From positions 1-47,267 of the forward strand of contig CAVPDA010000002.1 of assembly GCA_963702495.1 (NCBI GenBank): 47,267 bases of DNA, in the 5' to 3' direction. The notes beneath the pieces are model-generated. The model ran no database searches. It saw only the letters and a list, made by a program, of their open reading frames with translations, and was not told where the DNA came from. Shown here piece by piece: positions 1 through 6,931 of the stretch; the stretch's first letter is position 1; every line of letters starts with the position of its first letter. Source of the stretch: CAVPDA01 sp963702495 (lineage in GTDB: Bacteria; Pseudomonadota; Gammaproteobacteria; Burkholderiales; Rhodocyclaceae). Position numbers and translations under genes: made by a program.

Positions 1-218
1 AACTCGACACCCTCCAGATCGAGAACCAGGCGCTCCGGATCCTTGACGATCATGTGGGTGAAGTTGAGGGTACGTTCATATTCCAAGGTCACGCGCGTGT
101 AGTCGCGCGCCGGCCACACGCGCACCGCCAGGATGCTCGTGACTGCCGCCCGTCCCGCCGGGCTGACGAGAATCGCCAGCGTGGCGCCGGCCATGCGCAG
201 GAAATCGCGGCGCTTCAC
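1..218 (-). CDS. amiC: N-acetylmuramoyl-L-alanine amidase, N-terminal part (truncated by window edge)
   Basis: Only the first 72 codons are inside the window. The product starts with a twin-arginine-type signal (RRDFLRMAG, then a hydrophobic stretch). After it comes a beta-rich segment (VWPARDYTRVTLEYE ... LVLDLEGVE) typical of the AMIN domain that places AmiC-type amidases at the septum. The amidase catalytic domain would lie beyond position 1. The GTG start (218-216) overlaps the tsaE stop as GTGA, implying translational coupling; tsaE followed by an amidase is a common proteobacterial order. The family call rests on the Tat signal, AMIN-like sequence and neighbour. The catalytic part is not visible. 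Confidence 0.75.
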   Translation of the reverse strand, partial: MKRRDFLRMAGATLAILVSPAGRAAVTSILAVRVWPARDYTRVTLEYERTLNFTHMIVKDPERLVLDLEGVE

Positions 219-730
219 GCGGGAGCGGCTTTCAGGTCGTTCAATCGGGGTTCGAGGTTGTCCAGGCATTGTTCCCCCACCGTACTCAGCGCGGCAATCT
301 CCGCACGTCGGCCGCGATCCGCAATGGTGAGAGTGATGCGGACGTCGGCCCGAGGGACATAAGGTGCGGCACGTTCGGGCCACTCCACCAGACAGACCGC
401 ATGCCCTTGAAAGTATTCATCCAGTCCCGTATCGAGATACTCTTCAGGCTGGCTGAAGCGATAGAAATCAAAGTGATATAAGTGTAAATTAGAAATAGCA
501 TAAAGTTCAACCAAAGTATAGGTCGGACTTCTCACGATTCCCGTATAACCGAGCGTCCGCAGCAGGCCGCGCACCAGGGTGGTCTTGCCGGCACCGAGGT
601 CCCCGCACAGATAAATCACCAAGCCGTCGGCGAGCGCTCCCGCCAGGGCGTTGCCCAGGGCGAGCGTCGCCGCCTCGTCCGGCAACTGCACGGCGCTGGC
701 GCGGGCACTATCATGGGCAGTATGGGACAC
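215..730 (-). CDS. tsaE: tRNA threonylcarbamoyladenosine biosynthesis ATPase TsaE
   Basis: TsaE is the P-loop ATPase that works with TsaB and TsaD to make t6A37 in ANN-decoding tRNAs, in the cytoplasm. The 171-residue product has Walker A GDLGAGKT at about residues 43-50, the family block VRSPTYTLVELY after it, and the HFDFYR and LVEWPER segments typical of TsaE. Length is close to the usual 150-170. The ATG at 730 is only one choice: it overlaps the start of the divergent queG by 18 bases, and a GTG about 14 codons in would remove the overlap. It is coupled downstream to amiC through GTGA. Confidence 0.93.
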   Translation of the reverse strand: MSHTAHDSARASAVQLPDEAATLALGNALAGALADGLVIYLCGDLGAGKTTLVRGLLRTLGYTGIVRSPTYTLVELYAISNLHLYHFDFYRFSQPEEYLDTGLDEYFQGHAVCLVEWPERAAPYVPRADVRITLTIADRGRRAEIAALSTVGEQCLDNLEPRLNDLKAAPA

Positions 731-1791
731 AGCGGACCCTCAGTCGATTGGCGTCATCTCGCTGCCCGCATCAAGAGTTGGGGCATGGAGCTCGGTTTCG
801 ATGCTGTCGGCATTGCCGGTATCGAACTGGAGGCGGCGGAAAAGCGCCTGTTCCAATGGCTCGCCGCCGGCTGGCATGGCGAGATGAATTATATGGCACG
901 CCACGGGGCGCGCCGCGCGCGGCCCCGGGAACTGGTGCCGGGGACCGCCAGCGTCATCTCGGTGCGCATCAACTATTGGCCTGAGGCGGCAGACGCGCAG
1001 GACAACCTCGACCACGCCGGTCGCGCCTACATTTCGCGCTACGCCCTGGGCCGCGACTATCACAAGCTGCTGCGCGCGCGCCTGCAGAAGCTCGCCGACC
1101 GGATCGCCCGCGAGGTCGGGAGTACGGCTATCGCGTGTTCAGCGATTCGGCGCCGGTGATGGAAGTCGAACTCGCGGCGAAGAGCGGCCTGGGCTGGCGC
1201 GGCAAGCACACGCTGCTGCTCACCCGCGACGCCGGCTCCTGGTTCTTTCTCGGCGAGATCTACTGCGACCTGCCGCTGCCACCGGACGCGCCCAGCGAAG
1301 ATCACTGCGGCACCTGCACGCGCTGCCTCGCGGCCTGCCCCACCGGCGCCATCGTCGCCCCCTATCGACTCGACGCGCGGCGCTGCATTTCCTACCTGAC
1401 CATCGAACTGGAGGGCAGTATCCCGGAACCGTTGCGGCCTCTCCTCGGCAACCGCATCTATGGCTGCGACGACTGCCAATTGTGCTGCCCCTGGAACAGG
1501 TATGCGCGAATGACCGGCGAAGCGGATTTCGCGGTCCGCAACCGCCTCGACTCCGCGACACTGATCGAACTCTTCGGCTGGTCGGAAGAAGAGTTTGCCG
1601 CGCGGCTCGCCGGCAGCGCGATCCGGCGCATCGGCCACGAGCGCTGGCTGCGCAATCTGGCGGTTGCTCTAGGCAACGCCCCAAACGCAGCAGGAGTGGT
1701 CGCCGCGCTTCAGGCACGCGCGGACCATCCTTCAGCCCTGGTGCGGGAGCACGTGCATTGGGCACTTTTCCGGCATGGTGCAGGGCGCTGA
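713..1791 (+). pseudogene. queG: Epoxyqueuosine reductase QueG, interrupted by a one-base frameshift
   Basis: QueG is the cobalamin and 2x[4Fe-4S] enzyme that reduces epoxyqueuosine to queuosine in tRNA. The first 135 or so residues run in one frame (IKSWGMELGFDAVGIA, ISRYALGRDYHK) and the rest in another (YRVFSDSAPVMEVELAAKSG, GWRGKHTLLL). The iron-sulfur motifs are in the second part: CGTCTRCLAACPTGAI, CISYLTIELEG and YGCDDCQLCCPWN. A C-terminal HEAT-like tail follows. The reading frame changes at about 1118-1121, in a GGG run where one G appears to be missing. Both parts are otherwise well conserved with no stop codons, so a sequencing error is as likely as a real mutation. The ATG at 713 or at 722 could start it. 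Confidence 0.88.
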
Positions 1792-1816
1792 AGCGGCAGC
1801 GACCCTGCACCATGCC
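1772..1816. repeat. Long perfect inverted repeat between convergent gene ends
   Basis: Arms of 14 bases (GGCATGGTGCAGGG at 1772-1785 and its exact complement at 1803-1816) flank a 17-base loop that contains the queG stop codon. There is no T run on either side, so it is not a classical intrinsic terminator. It lies between the end of queG and the end of the convergent DUF2784 gene and could act as a bidirectional transcript end or as mRNA 3' protection. The function is inferred only from position. Confidence 0.6.
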
Positions 1817-1844
1817 ACGCCGAGCCTGTGCAGGCTGCGCCCGG

Positions 1845-2234
1845 TCAATCCGGCCGGGCTTGCGCACGGTCGGGCGGAACTCCGTGCCACAGCAGCCACG
1901 CCAGCACCGCCAGCAATACATAGGTGGCGGTGAATACCCAGGCCGGAAAATCCCAGTACAGAATCCGCCCGAGCCAGCGTTCGACAAACCCGGCATCCAC
2001 CTGGACTGCGCCGCGCAGGGCGTCCTCCATCAGCGTAAGGGGACAGGCGATTCCGAGGACGGCCTCGAATGCCACGAAGGCGATCGCCCCCAAGTGCAGC
2101 AGTCGCAGCGACCGCATCCTCACGCAGCGCCAGCCCAGCGCTGCGCCCATAGGAATCGCGACCATGCCCAGGGTGATGAAGGCGGCGATGCCGAAGTGCA
2201 CGACCAGTACCGCATCGGCAATCCACACGTTCAT
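1845..2234 (-). CDS. DUF2784 family membrane protein
   Basis: The 129-residue product has about four hydrophobic segments and the family pattern of a short N-terminal helix (ADAVLVVHFGIAAFITLG), a LLHLGAIAFVAFEAVLGIACPLT block and a terminal hydrophobic stretch. This resembles DUF2784 inner-membrane proteins, whose biochemical role is unknown. The ATG at 2234 is chosen because it places the family-typical N-terminus right at the first membrane helix; the same frame is open further upstream but encodes Arg/Pro-rich sequence unlike the family. It follows the sulfurtransferase on the same strand with a gap of about 34 bases, so it is probably the last gene of that run. Confidence 0.8.
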   Translation of the reverse strand: MNVWIADAVLVVHFGIAAFITLGMVAIPMGAALGWRCVRMRSLRLLHLGAIAFVAFEAVLGIACPLTLMEDALRGAVQVDAGFVERWLGRILYWDFPAWVFTATYVLLAVLAWLLWHGVPPDRAQARPD

Positions 2235-2268
2235 GCGCAGTGCGCCGCCATGAATCGGCGGTGACAGC

Positions 2269-3123
2269 TCAGGCGTCGCCGAGCGCGATGGGGCGCGCCA
2301 CGTCCGCGCACCACTCGCTCCAGGACCCGGCATACAGCTTGGACCCGGACAGTCCGGCGATTTCCATCGCCAGTAGGTTGTGGCAGGCCGTCACCCCCGA
2401 GCCGCACGTATGGACCGTCTGCTCGGGGCGATGCGCTCCGAGCAGCGCTGCATATTCCTCACGCAGCAGGTCGGGTGCCTTGAAGCGCCCCTCCTCATCG
2501 ACATTCTCCCCGAAGAAGCGATTGACCGAGCCCGGTATGTGCCCGGCGACCGGATCGAGGGTTTCGTTCTCGCCGCGGAAGCGATCGGCGGCGCGGGCAT
2601 CGAGCAGCAGGACCGAGGGATCGTGAAGGTGGGCCTGCACGAAAGCGGTATCGACTGCAGCTTGCGCTCTCAGCCGGTAACCGAAGCGGGTCCCGGCGCG
2701 TCGCTCGATGCCGCCGGCGCGCGGCAGCCCCGCGTCGACCCACTCCGGGAATCCGCCGTCCAGCACCGCCACGTCCTGGTGGCCGAGCCAGCGCAGCATC
2801 CACCACAGGCGCGCCGCGAATATCCCGTCCGCATCGTCGTAGCCGACGACCTGGGTTTCGTTATGTACCCCCCGTTCCGCCAGCAGCGTGGCGAACCACT
2901 GCGGATCCGGCAACGGATGGCGTCCGTTCCTCCCGGTCTTGGGACCGGACAGGTCGTTGTCGCAATGCAGGAACTGCGCGCCTGCGACATGGGTCGCCAG
3001 ATAGGCGCGCAGGCCGACCTCGGGCCGGGCCAGATCGTGGCGGCAGTCGAAAACCACGAGATCGGGATCGCCGAGGCCCTCGGCCAGCTCATCCGGGGAA
3101 ATCAGCGTCGCGTAGCGCTTCAT
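2269..3123 (-). CDS. sseA: Sulfurtransferase of the 3-mercaptopyruvate type (two rhodanese domains)
   Basis: The 284-residue protein has two rhodanese domains. The first is non-catalytic (VVFDCRHDL, then YDDADGIFAARLWWMLRWLGH, VLDGGFPEW) and the second is catalytic. The active-site loop reads CGSGVTA with Cys240. In known families this loop marks 3-mercaptopyruvate sulfurtransferases, whereas thiosulfate sulfurtransferases carry CRKGVT. Length and Cys position match the E. coli SseA type. The ATG overlaps the stop of the upstream SpoIIAA-like gene as ATGA, so the two are likely translated together. It probably moves sulfur from mercaptopyruvate to thiol acceptors in the cytoplasm; the physiological acceptor cannot be told. 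Confidence 0.88.
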   Translation of the reverse strand: MKRYATLISPDELAEGLGDPDLVVFDCRHDLARPEVGLRAYLATHVAGAQFLHCDNDLSGPKTGRNGRHPLPDPQWFATLLAERGVHNETQVVGYDDADGIFAARLWWMLRWLGHQDVAVLDGGFPEWVDAGLPRAGGIERRAGTRFGYRLRAQAAVDTAFVQAHLHDPSVLLLDARAADRFRGENETLDPVAGHIPGSVNRFFGENVDEEGRFKAPDLLREEYAALLGAHRPEQTVHTCGSGVTACHNLLAMEIAGLSGSKLYAGSWSEWCADVARPIALGDA

Positions 3124-3473
3124 TCCGGATCGTTGGCGAGCCAGTCGCGCGCCTCCTGCTCGTCGCGAAACACGCGCAGGTCGGCATCGACGAAGATCTG
3201 GGACAGCCAAGCGCTCCAGGCCACCCATTGGCTGTCGGTCAGGACGGCGATCTTGCCGAAGTCGCGTGGATGCTCGCGCGAAAACTTGATCTCCTCCCAC
3301 GCCAGATCGAGAGTGAAATCCGCCATCTGCCGCAGATCGAAGAGCAGATTGACCGCTCCTTCGAATTTCGCCTTGTAGGCGACAGCCTCCTCGAACTCCT
3401 TGAAGTCGGCTAGGGTGAACTCGCCGAAGACGGCAACGTTGATCAGGCTGTTCTGCTGATCGATGACGATCAT
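3120..3473 (-). CDS. SpoIIAA-like (STAS/SEC14-fold) small protein
   Basis: The 117-residue soluble product begins with a beta-alpha pattern (NSLINVAVFGEFTLADFKEFEE), has LLFDLRQMADFTLD in the middle and ends in ARDWL. These are features of the SpoIIAA-like family, proteins with an alpha/beta fold resembling anti-anti-sigma factors but usually lacking the phosphorylated Ser. The biochemical role is unknown. It is coupled by ATGA to the sulfurtransferase gene downstream and preceded by an AAGGAGAAAC-type ribosome-binding site. The coupling hints at joint expression but not at a shared reaction. Confidence 0.75.
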   Translation of the reverse strand: MIVIDQQNSLINVAVFGEFTLADFKEFEEAVAYKAKFEGAVNLLFDLRQMADFTLDLAWEEIKFSREHPRDFGKIAVLTDSQWVAWSAWLSQIFVDADLRVFRDEQEARDWLANDPE

Positions 3474-3525
3474 TTCGTTTCTCCTTGTTTCCGCGCCCCT
3501 ACTATAGCGGCCGCGGATCGTGCCT

Positions 3526-4437
3526 TCAATCTTGCTCGGCCGGAGCGGCGCGGGAGCGCAGCGAGGCCGTCACGCCGCTGGCGATGATCAGCACGATGCC
3601 GAGCCAGGAGATCCAGGGCAGCACTTCGTGCCAGATGAGCATACCGAACAGGCTGGAGAAGATCACCGTGGAATAGGCGAGCGAGGCCGACACCAGGGTC
3701 TTGCCGTAGCGGTACGCGCGGGTCATCGCCAGTTGCGCGATGGCGCCGAAGACGCCGACGCCGAGCAACAGCAGCGCGCCGCGGCCGTCGAAGCCGTGAA
3801 AGGGATCGGATGCGAGCACCCAGGGCACGCCGCCCAGCGTGGCGATCAGGGAGAAGTAGAACACGGTGCGCCACTCCGGCTCGCCCAGTTCGCCCAGATT
3901 GCGCACGTTGAGGTAGGCGACGCCGGCGAGCAGGCCCGACGCGAGGCCGACCAGCGCCGCCAGCCACTGGTCCTCCCCCAGCGTCGGCTGCAGCAGGAGC
4001 ACGACGCCGGCAAATCCGACCGCCAGCGCCAGCATCAGGCTGCGACGCAGTTTCTCCCCGGACCAGAAAGCCAGCAGCAGGGCGAGGAACAGCGGCGACG
4101 TGTAGTTGAGGGTGACGGCGGTCGCCAGCGGCAGCGCACCGATGGCAAAGAAAAAGAGGACGAGGGCGATGAATCCGGTGCCGCCGCGAACGAGCTGCGC
4201 CTTCCAGTGCGGTGTTGCCAGCGACCATCCGCGCAACCGGATGAAGCCGAACAGGATCACGGTGGCGATCAGCCCACGGTAGAAAACAAGCTCGGCCGCG
4301 GAAAAGACCTCCGCCCCGAGTTTGACGCAGACGCCCATGCAGGCGAAGCACAGGCTCGCCACGAGCATCCACAGGGACTGCCGCGTCGTCGTCGGCAGGC
4401 GGGACGAGGCGGAGCCGGCGGACGGCGTCCCCGTCAT
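3526..4437 (-). CDS. EamA/DMT-superfamily inner-membrane transporter
   Basis: The 303-residue product shows about ten hydrophobic segments in two homologous halves, the hallmark of the drug/metabolite transporter superfamily with two EamA domains. Recognisable pieces are LWMLVASLCFACMGVCVKL at the N-terminus, ELVFYRGLIA, the LNYTSPLFLALLLAF segment ending the first half, and WISWLGIVLIIASGV at the C-terminus. The substrate cannot be predicted; relatives export amino acids, nucleosides or purines. It lies between the Rieske gene and the SpoIIAA-like gene on the same strand, with gaps of 84 and 52 bases. Confidence 0.88.
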   Translation of the reverse strand: MTGTPSAGSASSRLPTTTRQSLWMLVASLCFACMGVCVKLGAEVFSAAELVFYRGLIATVILFGFIRLRGWSLATPHWKAQLVRGGTGFIALVLFFFAIGALPLATAVTLNYTSPLFLALLLAFWSGEKLRRSLMLALAVGFAGVVLLLQPTLGEDQWLAALVGLASGLLAGVAYLNVRNLGELGEPEWRTVFYFSLIATLGGVPWVLASDPFHGFDGRGALLLLGVGVFGAIAQLAMTRAYRYGKTLVSASLAYSTVIFSSLFGMLIWHEVLPWISWLGIVLIIASGVTASLRSRAAPAEQD

Positions 4438-4521
4438 GCCGAGGCAGCGCTGCGGTCGCGTCGGTCGCCCTCGAAATCGGACGCGGCACCGCTTCGGCGC
4501 CGCGCCGCGCCGGCTACCGCA

Positions 4522-5625
4522 TCAATAGTAGGGCTCGATCTCGTGCCGCAGCCACTCGTGGAAATGCTGCATCCCATCTTCCATCGGCGACTGATACGGA
4601 CCGATCTCGCTGCGCCCCTGCCTGAGCAGCGCCCGGCGGCCGCGATCCATGCGGCGACAGATGACATCGTCCTCGTCTGCAGTTTCGCGGTAGGCCGCCT
4701 GCTCGGCCTCGACGAACTCGCGCTCGAACAGCGCGATGTCCTCGGGATAGTAGAACTCCACCACGTTGGTCGTGTGCTCCGGCGAGCGCGGAATCACCGT
4801 ACTGACGACCAGGACGTGGGGATACCACTCGACCATGATGTTGGGATAGTAAGTCAGCCAGATCGCGCCGTGGGGCGGCATCTCGCCGCGGTAGTACTCG
4901 AGCACCGCCTTGTGCCAGCGCTCGTACACCTTGGAGCCCGGCTTCTGCAGCCTCTGGTTGACACCGACCGTCTGCACCGAGTAGTTCTCGCCGAACTCCC
5001 ACTTGAGATCGTCGCAGGTGACGAAGTGGCCGAGACCGGGGTGGAAGGGTGCGACGTGGTAGTCCTCGAGATAGACCTCGATGAAAGTCTTCCAGTTGAT
5101 GGGGTACTCGTCGATCATGACCCGATCCAGCAGATAGCCGGAAAAGTCCAGATCTCGCTCCACTCCGATCCTGGCAAGATCCTCGGCCACGTTGCGCGGA
5201 CCGGCGAACAGCAGCCCGTTCCAGTTCTGCAGCGGCGTCTTGTTCAGGTGCAGGCAGGGATTCTGGGGGAAGCGGGGGGCGCCCAGCAGCTTCCCTTCCA
5301 TGTCGTAGGTCCAGCGGTGCAGCGGGCAGACCATCGTCTTGGCGTTGCCGCGGCCCTCCAGCATGATCGCCTGGCGATGGCGGCAAACGTTGGACAGCAA
5401 CTCGACGCCGGACGCGTTGCGCACCAGCATCCTGGCATGATCCATCCAGGCCAGCGTGTGATAGTCGCCGGGGTTGGGAACCATGATCTCATGACCGACG
5501 TACCCCGGGCCATTGTCGAACAGCAGCCGCTTCTCGAACTCGAAAAGTCTGCCATCGAAGTACCAGGACACGGGAAGCTGCGATACGGCGGGTGCCAGTC
5601 GCGCAGCGCTAACGATATCGGTCAT
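4522..5625 (-). CDS. Rieske non-heme iron oxygenase, alpha subunit
   Basis: The 367-residue protein has an N-terminal Rieske [2Fe-2S] domain with ligands C81, H83, C100 and H103 (CRHR ... CPLHRW). A C-terminal SRPBCC-type catalytic domain follows, whose mononuclear iron site is marked by EDYHVAPFH (H190 and H195). It therefore belongs to the ring-hydroxylating or choline-monooxygenase-like oxygenases. No beta subunit, ferredoxin or reductase gene is next to it, so electrons must come from elsewhere. The substrate is not readable. It is divergent from xseB across a 117-base region that contains likely promoters for both. Confidence 0.88.
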   Translation of the reverse strand: MTDIVSAARLAPAVSQLPVSWYFDGRLFEFEKRLLFDNGPGYVGHEIMVPNPGDYHTLAWMDHARMLVRNASGVELLSNVCRHRQAIMLEGRGNAKTMVCPLHRWTYDMEGKLLGAPRFPQNPCLHLNKTPLQNWNGLLFAGPRNVAEDLARIGVERDLDFSGYLLDRVMIDEYPINWKTFIEVYLEDYHVAPFHPGLGHFVTCDDLKWEFGENYSVQTVGVNQRLQKPGSKVYERWHKAVLEYYRGEMPPHGAIWLTYYPNIMVEWYPHVLVVSTVIPRSPEHTTNVVEFYYPEDIALFEREFVEAEQAAYRETADEDDVICRRMDRGRRALLRQGRSEIGPYQSPMEDGMQHFHEWLRHEIEPYY

Positions 5626-5666
5626 ATATCCAACCTCCAGACCAGCCGGAAACCGGAAAACCCGAA

Positions 5667-5695
5667 ATTATATCCGAACCCCGGTTTGACCATAA
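5667..5695 (-). promoter_or_regulatory. Candidate sigma-70 promoter of the Rieske oxygenase gene
   Basis: On the minus strand a perfect TATAAT (5672-5667) sits 17 bases downstream of TTATGG (5695-5690), about 40 bases before the Rieske start codon. The -10 is convincing but the -35 is poor, so an activator may be needed. It overlaps the divergent candidate promoter of xseB. Confidence 0.4.
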
Positions 5696-5715
5696 GGGGT
5701 ACCATAGGCTATTTT
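5686..5715 (+). promoter_or_regulatory. Candidate sigma-70 promoter of the xseB-ispA-dxs operon
   Basis: TTGACC (5686-5691) is followed after 18 bases by TATTTT (5710-5715). This is a plausible housekeeping promoter 28 bases before the xseB ATG. It is the only candidate seen upstream of the tightly packed xseB-ispA-dxs genes. Confidence 0.4.
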
Positions 5716-5742
5716 TCGTGCTTTGCAGCACTCGCTTGCCTC

Positions 5743-5997
5743 ATGGCCCGCACGGCTCAACATCCGCCGCCATCCCTTCCTCCCAAGAGTTTCGAGTCCG
5801 CCCTGGCCGAACTGGAATCGCTGGTGCAGACCATGGAGGCGGGCAAGCTCGATCTCGAGGAATCGCTTGCCGCCTACCAACGCGGGACGGAACTTCTGAA
5901 GTATTGCCAGAGCACCCTCGCCGCCGCGGAGCAGCGAATCCGCGTCTTGGAGAGCGACACTTTGGTAGAGTTCCCCCCGGCGCCGCAAGGGAACTGA
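5743..5997 (+). CDS. xseB: Exodeoxyribonuclease VII small subunit
   Basis: The 84-residue product carries the XseB core (SFESALAELESLVQTMEAG, LDLEESLAAYQRGTELL, CQSTLAAAEQRI). XseB binds the large subunit XseA to form exonuclease VII, which degrades single-stranded DNA. The same frame is open far upstream, but the family's short N-terminus makes the ATG at 5743 the likely start. One base separates its stop from the GTG of ispA, so the two are translationally coupled, an arrangement shared by many beta- and gammaproteobacteria. Confidence 0.93.
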   Translation: MARTAQHPPPSLPPKSFESALAELESLVQTMEAGKLDLEESLAAYQRGTELLKYCQSTLAAAEQRIRVLESDTLVEFPPAPQGN

Positions 5998-5998
5998 C

Positions 5999-6898
5999 GT
6001 GGACCGACCGCACGATTTCCCGGCCTGGATGGGGGCGATTCAGGCGAGGACGGAAGACGCACTCGGGCGCTGGCTGCCGCCGCCGGACGTAGCGCCTCAG
6101 CGCCTGCACCAAGCCATGCGCTACGCCGTTCTTGGGGGCGGCAAACGGGTGCGACCGTTGCTGTGCCACGCCACCGGGGAACTCGCCGGCGCGCGGCCGG
6201 AGCACCTGGACGTCGCCGCGTGCGCCGTCGAACTGATCCACGCCTATTCCCTGGTGCATGACGACCTGCCGGCCATGGACAACGACGTCCTGCGTCGCGG
6301 CAAGCCCACCTGTCACGTGCAATACGACGAAGCCACCGCGCTGCTGGTGGGCGATGCCCTGCAGGCGCTCGCCTTCCAGCTCGCTTGCGAACATGCGCTC
6401 GGCGATGACGCTGCCGCCCAACTGGACATGGTCCGGCTGCTCGCCCACGCCTGCGGTTCGCGCGGCATGGTGGGGGGACAGGCGATCGACCTCGCCGCCA
6501 TCGGCAAGATCCTGGCGCCGGAAGAACTGGAGTTCATGCACATCCACAAGACCGGCGCGCTGATTCGAACCGCAGTTCTGCTCGGTGCGCGCTGCGGGGA
6601 GCGCCTGGACGCGACGCAGATCGCACAGCTCGATCACTTCGCCAAGGTCGCGGGCCTGCTGTTCCAGGTGGTGGACGATCTGCTGGACAGCGAAGCGACC
6701 ACCGCCACCCTCGGCAAGACCGCCGGCAAGGATGCAGTGCAAAACAAGCCGACCTATGTCACCGTGCTCGGTGCGGGTCGAACGCGCGAACTGGCGGCGG
6801 ACCTGCAGCGTCAGGCGAGCGCCGCTCTGGCGCCGTTCGGCGCCGCCGCGCAGCGCCTGCTCGATCTCACCGATTTCATCGTCGCCCGCAAGTTCTGA
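5999..6898 (+). CDS. ispA: Farnesyl diphosphate synthase (polyprenyl synthetase family)
   Basis: The enzyme condenses dimethylallyl and isopentenyl diphosphates to geranyl and then farnesyl diphosphate, in the cytoplasm. The 299-residue protein has the GGGKRVRP substrate-binding block (about residues 46-53), a first Asp-rich motif DDLPAMDND at 88-96, and a second one in FQVVDDLLD at about 222-230. The two extra residues inside the first Asp motif are characteristic of bacterial FPP synthases. It starts with GTG directly after xseB and is followed 33 bases later by dxs, which supplies the same pathway. Confidence 0.95.
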   Translation: MDRPHDFPAWMGAIQARTEDALGRWLPPPDVAPQRLHQAMRYAVLGGGKRVRPLLCHATGELAGARPEHLDVAACAVELIHAYSLVHDDLPAMDNDVLRRGKPTCHVQYDEATALLVGDALQALAFQLACEHALGDDAAAQLDMVRLLAHACGSRGMVGGQAIDLAAIGKILAPEELEFMHIHKTGALIRTAVLLGARCGERLDATQIAQLDHFAKVAGLLFQVVDDLLDSEATTATLGKTAGKDAVQNKPTYVTVLGAGRTRELAADLQRQASAALAPFGAAAQRLLDLTDFIVARKF

Positions 6899-6931
6899 AC
6901 CCGAGGGGCGCCCCACCGTATCCGTGCCGCA

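Noticed and set aside
3520..5742. Long plus-strand open frame running into xseB
   Set aside because: It is antisense to the EamA and Rieske genes and has no family features; only its last 84 codons are xseB.
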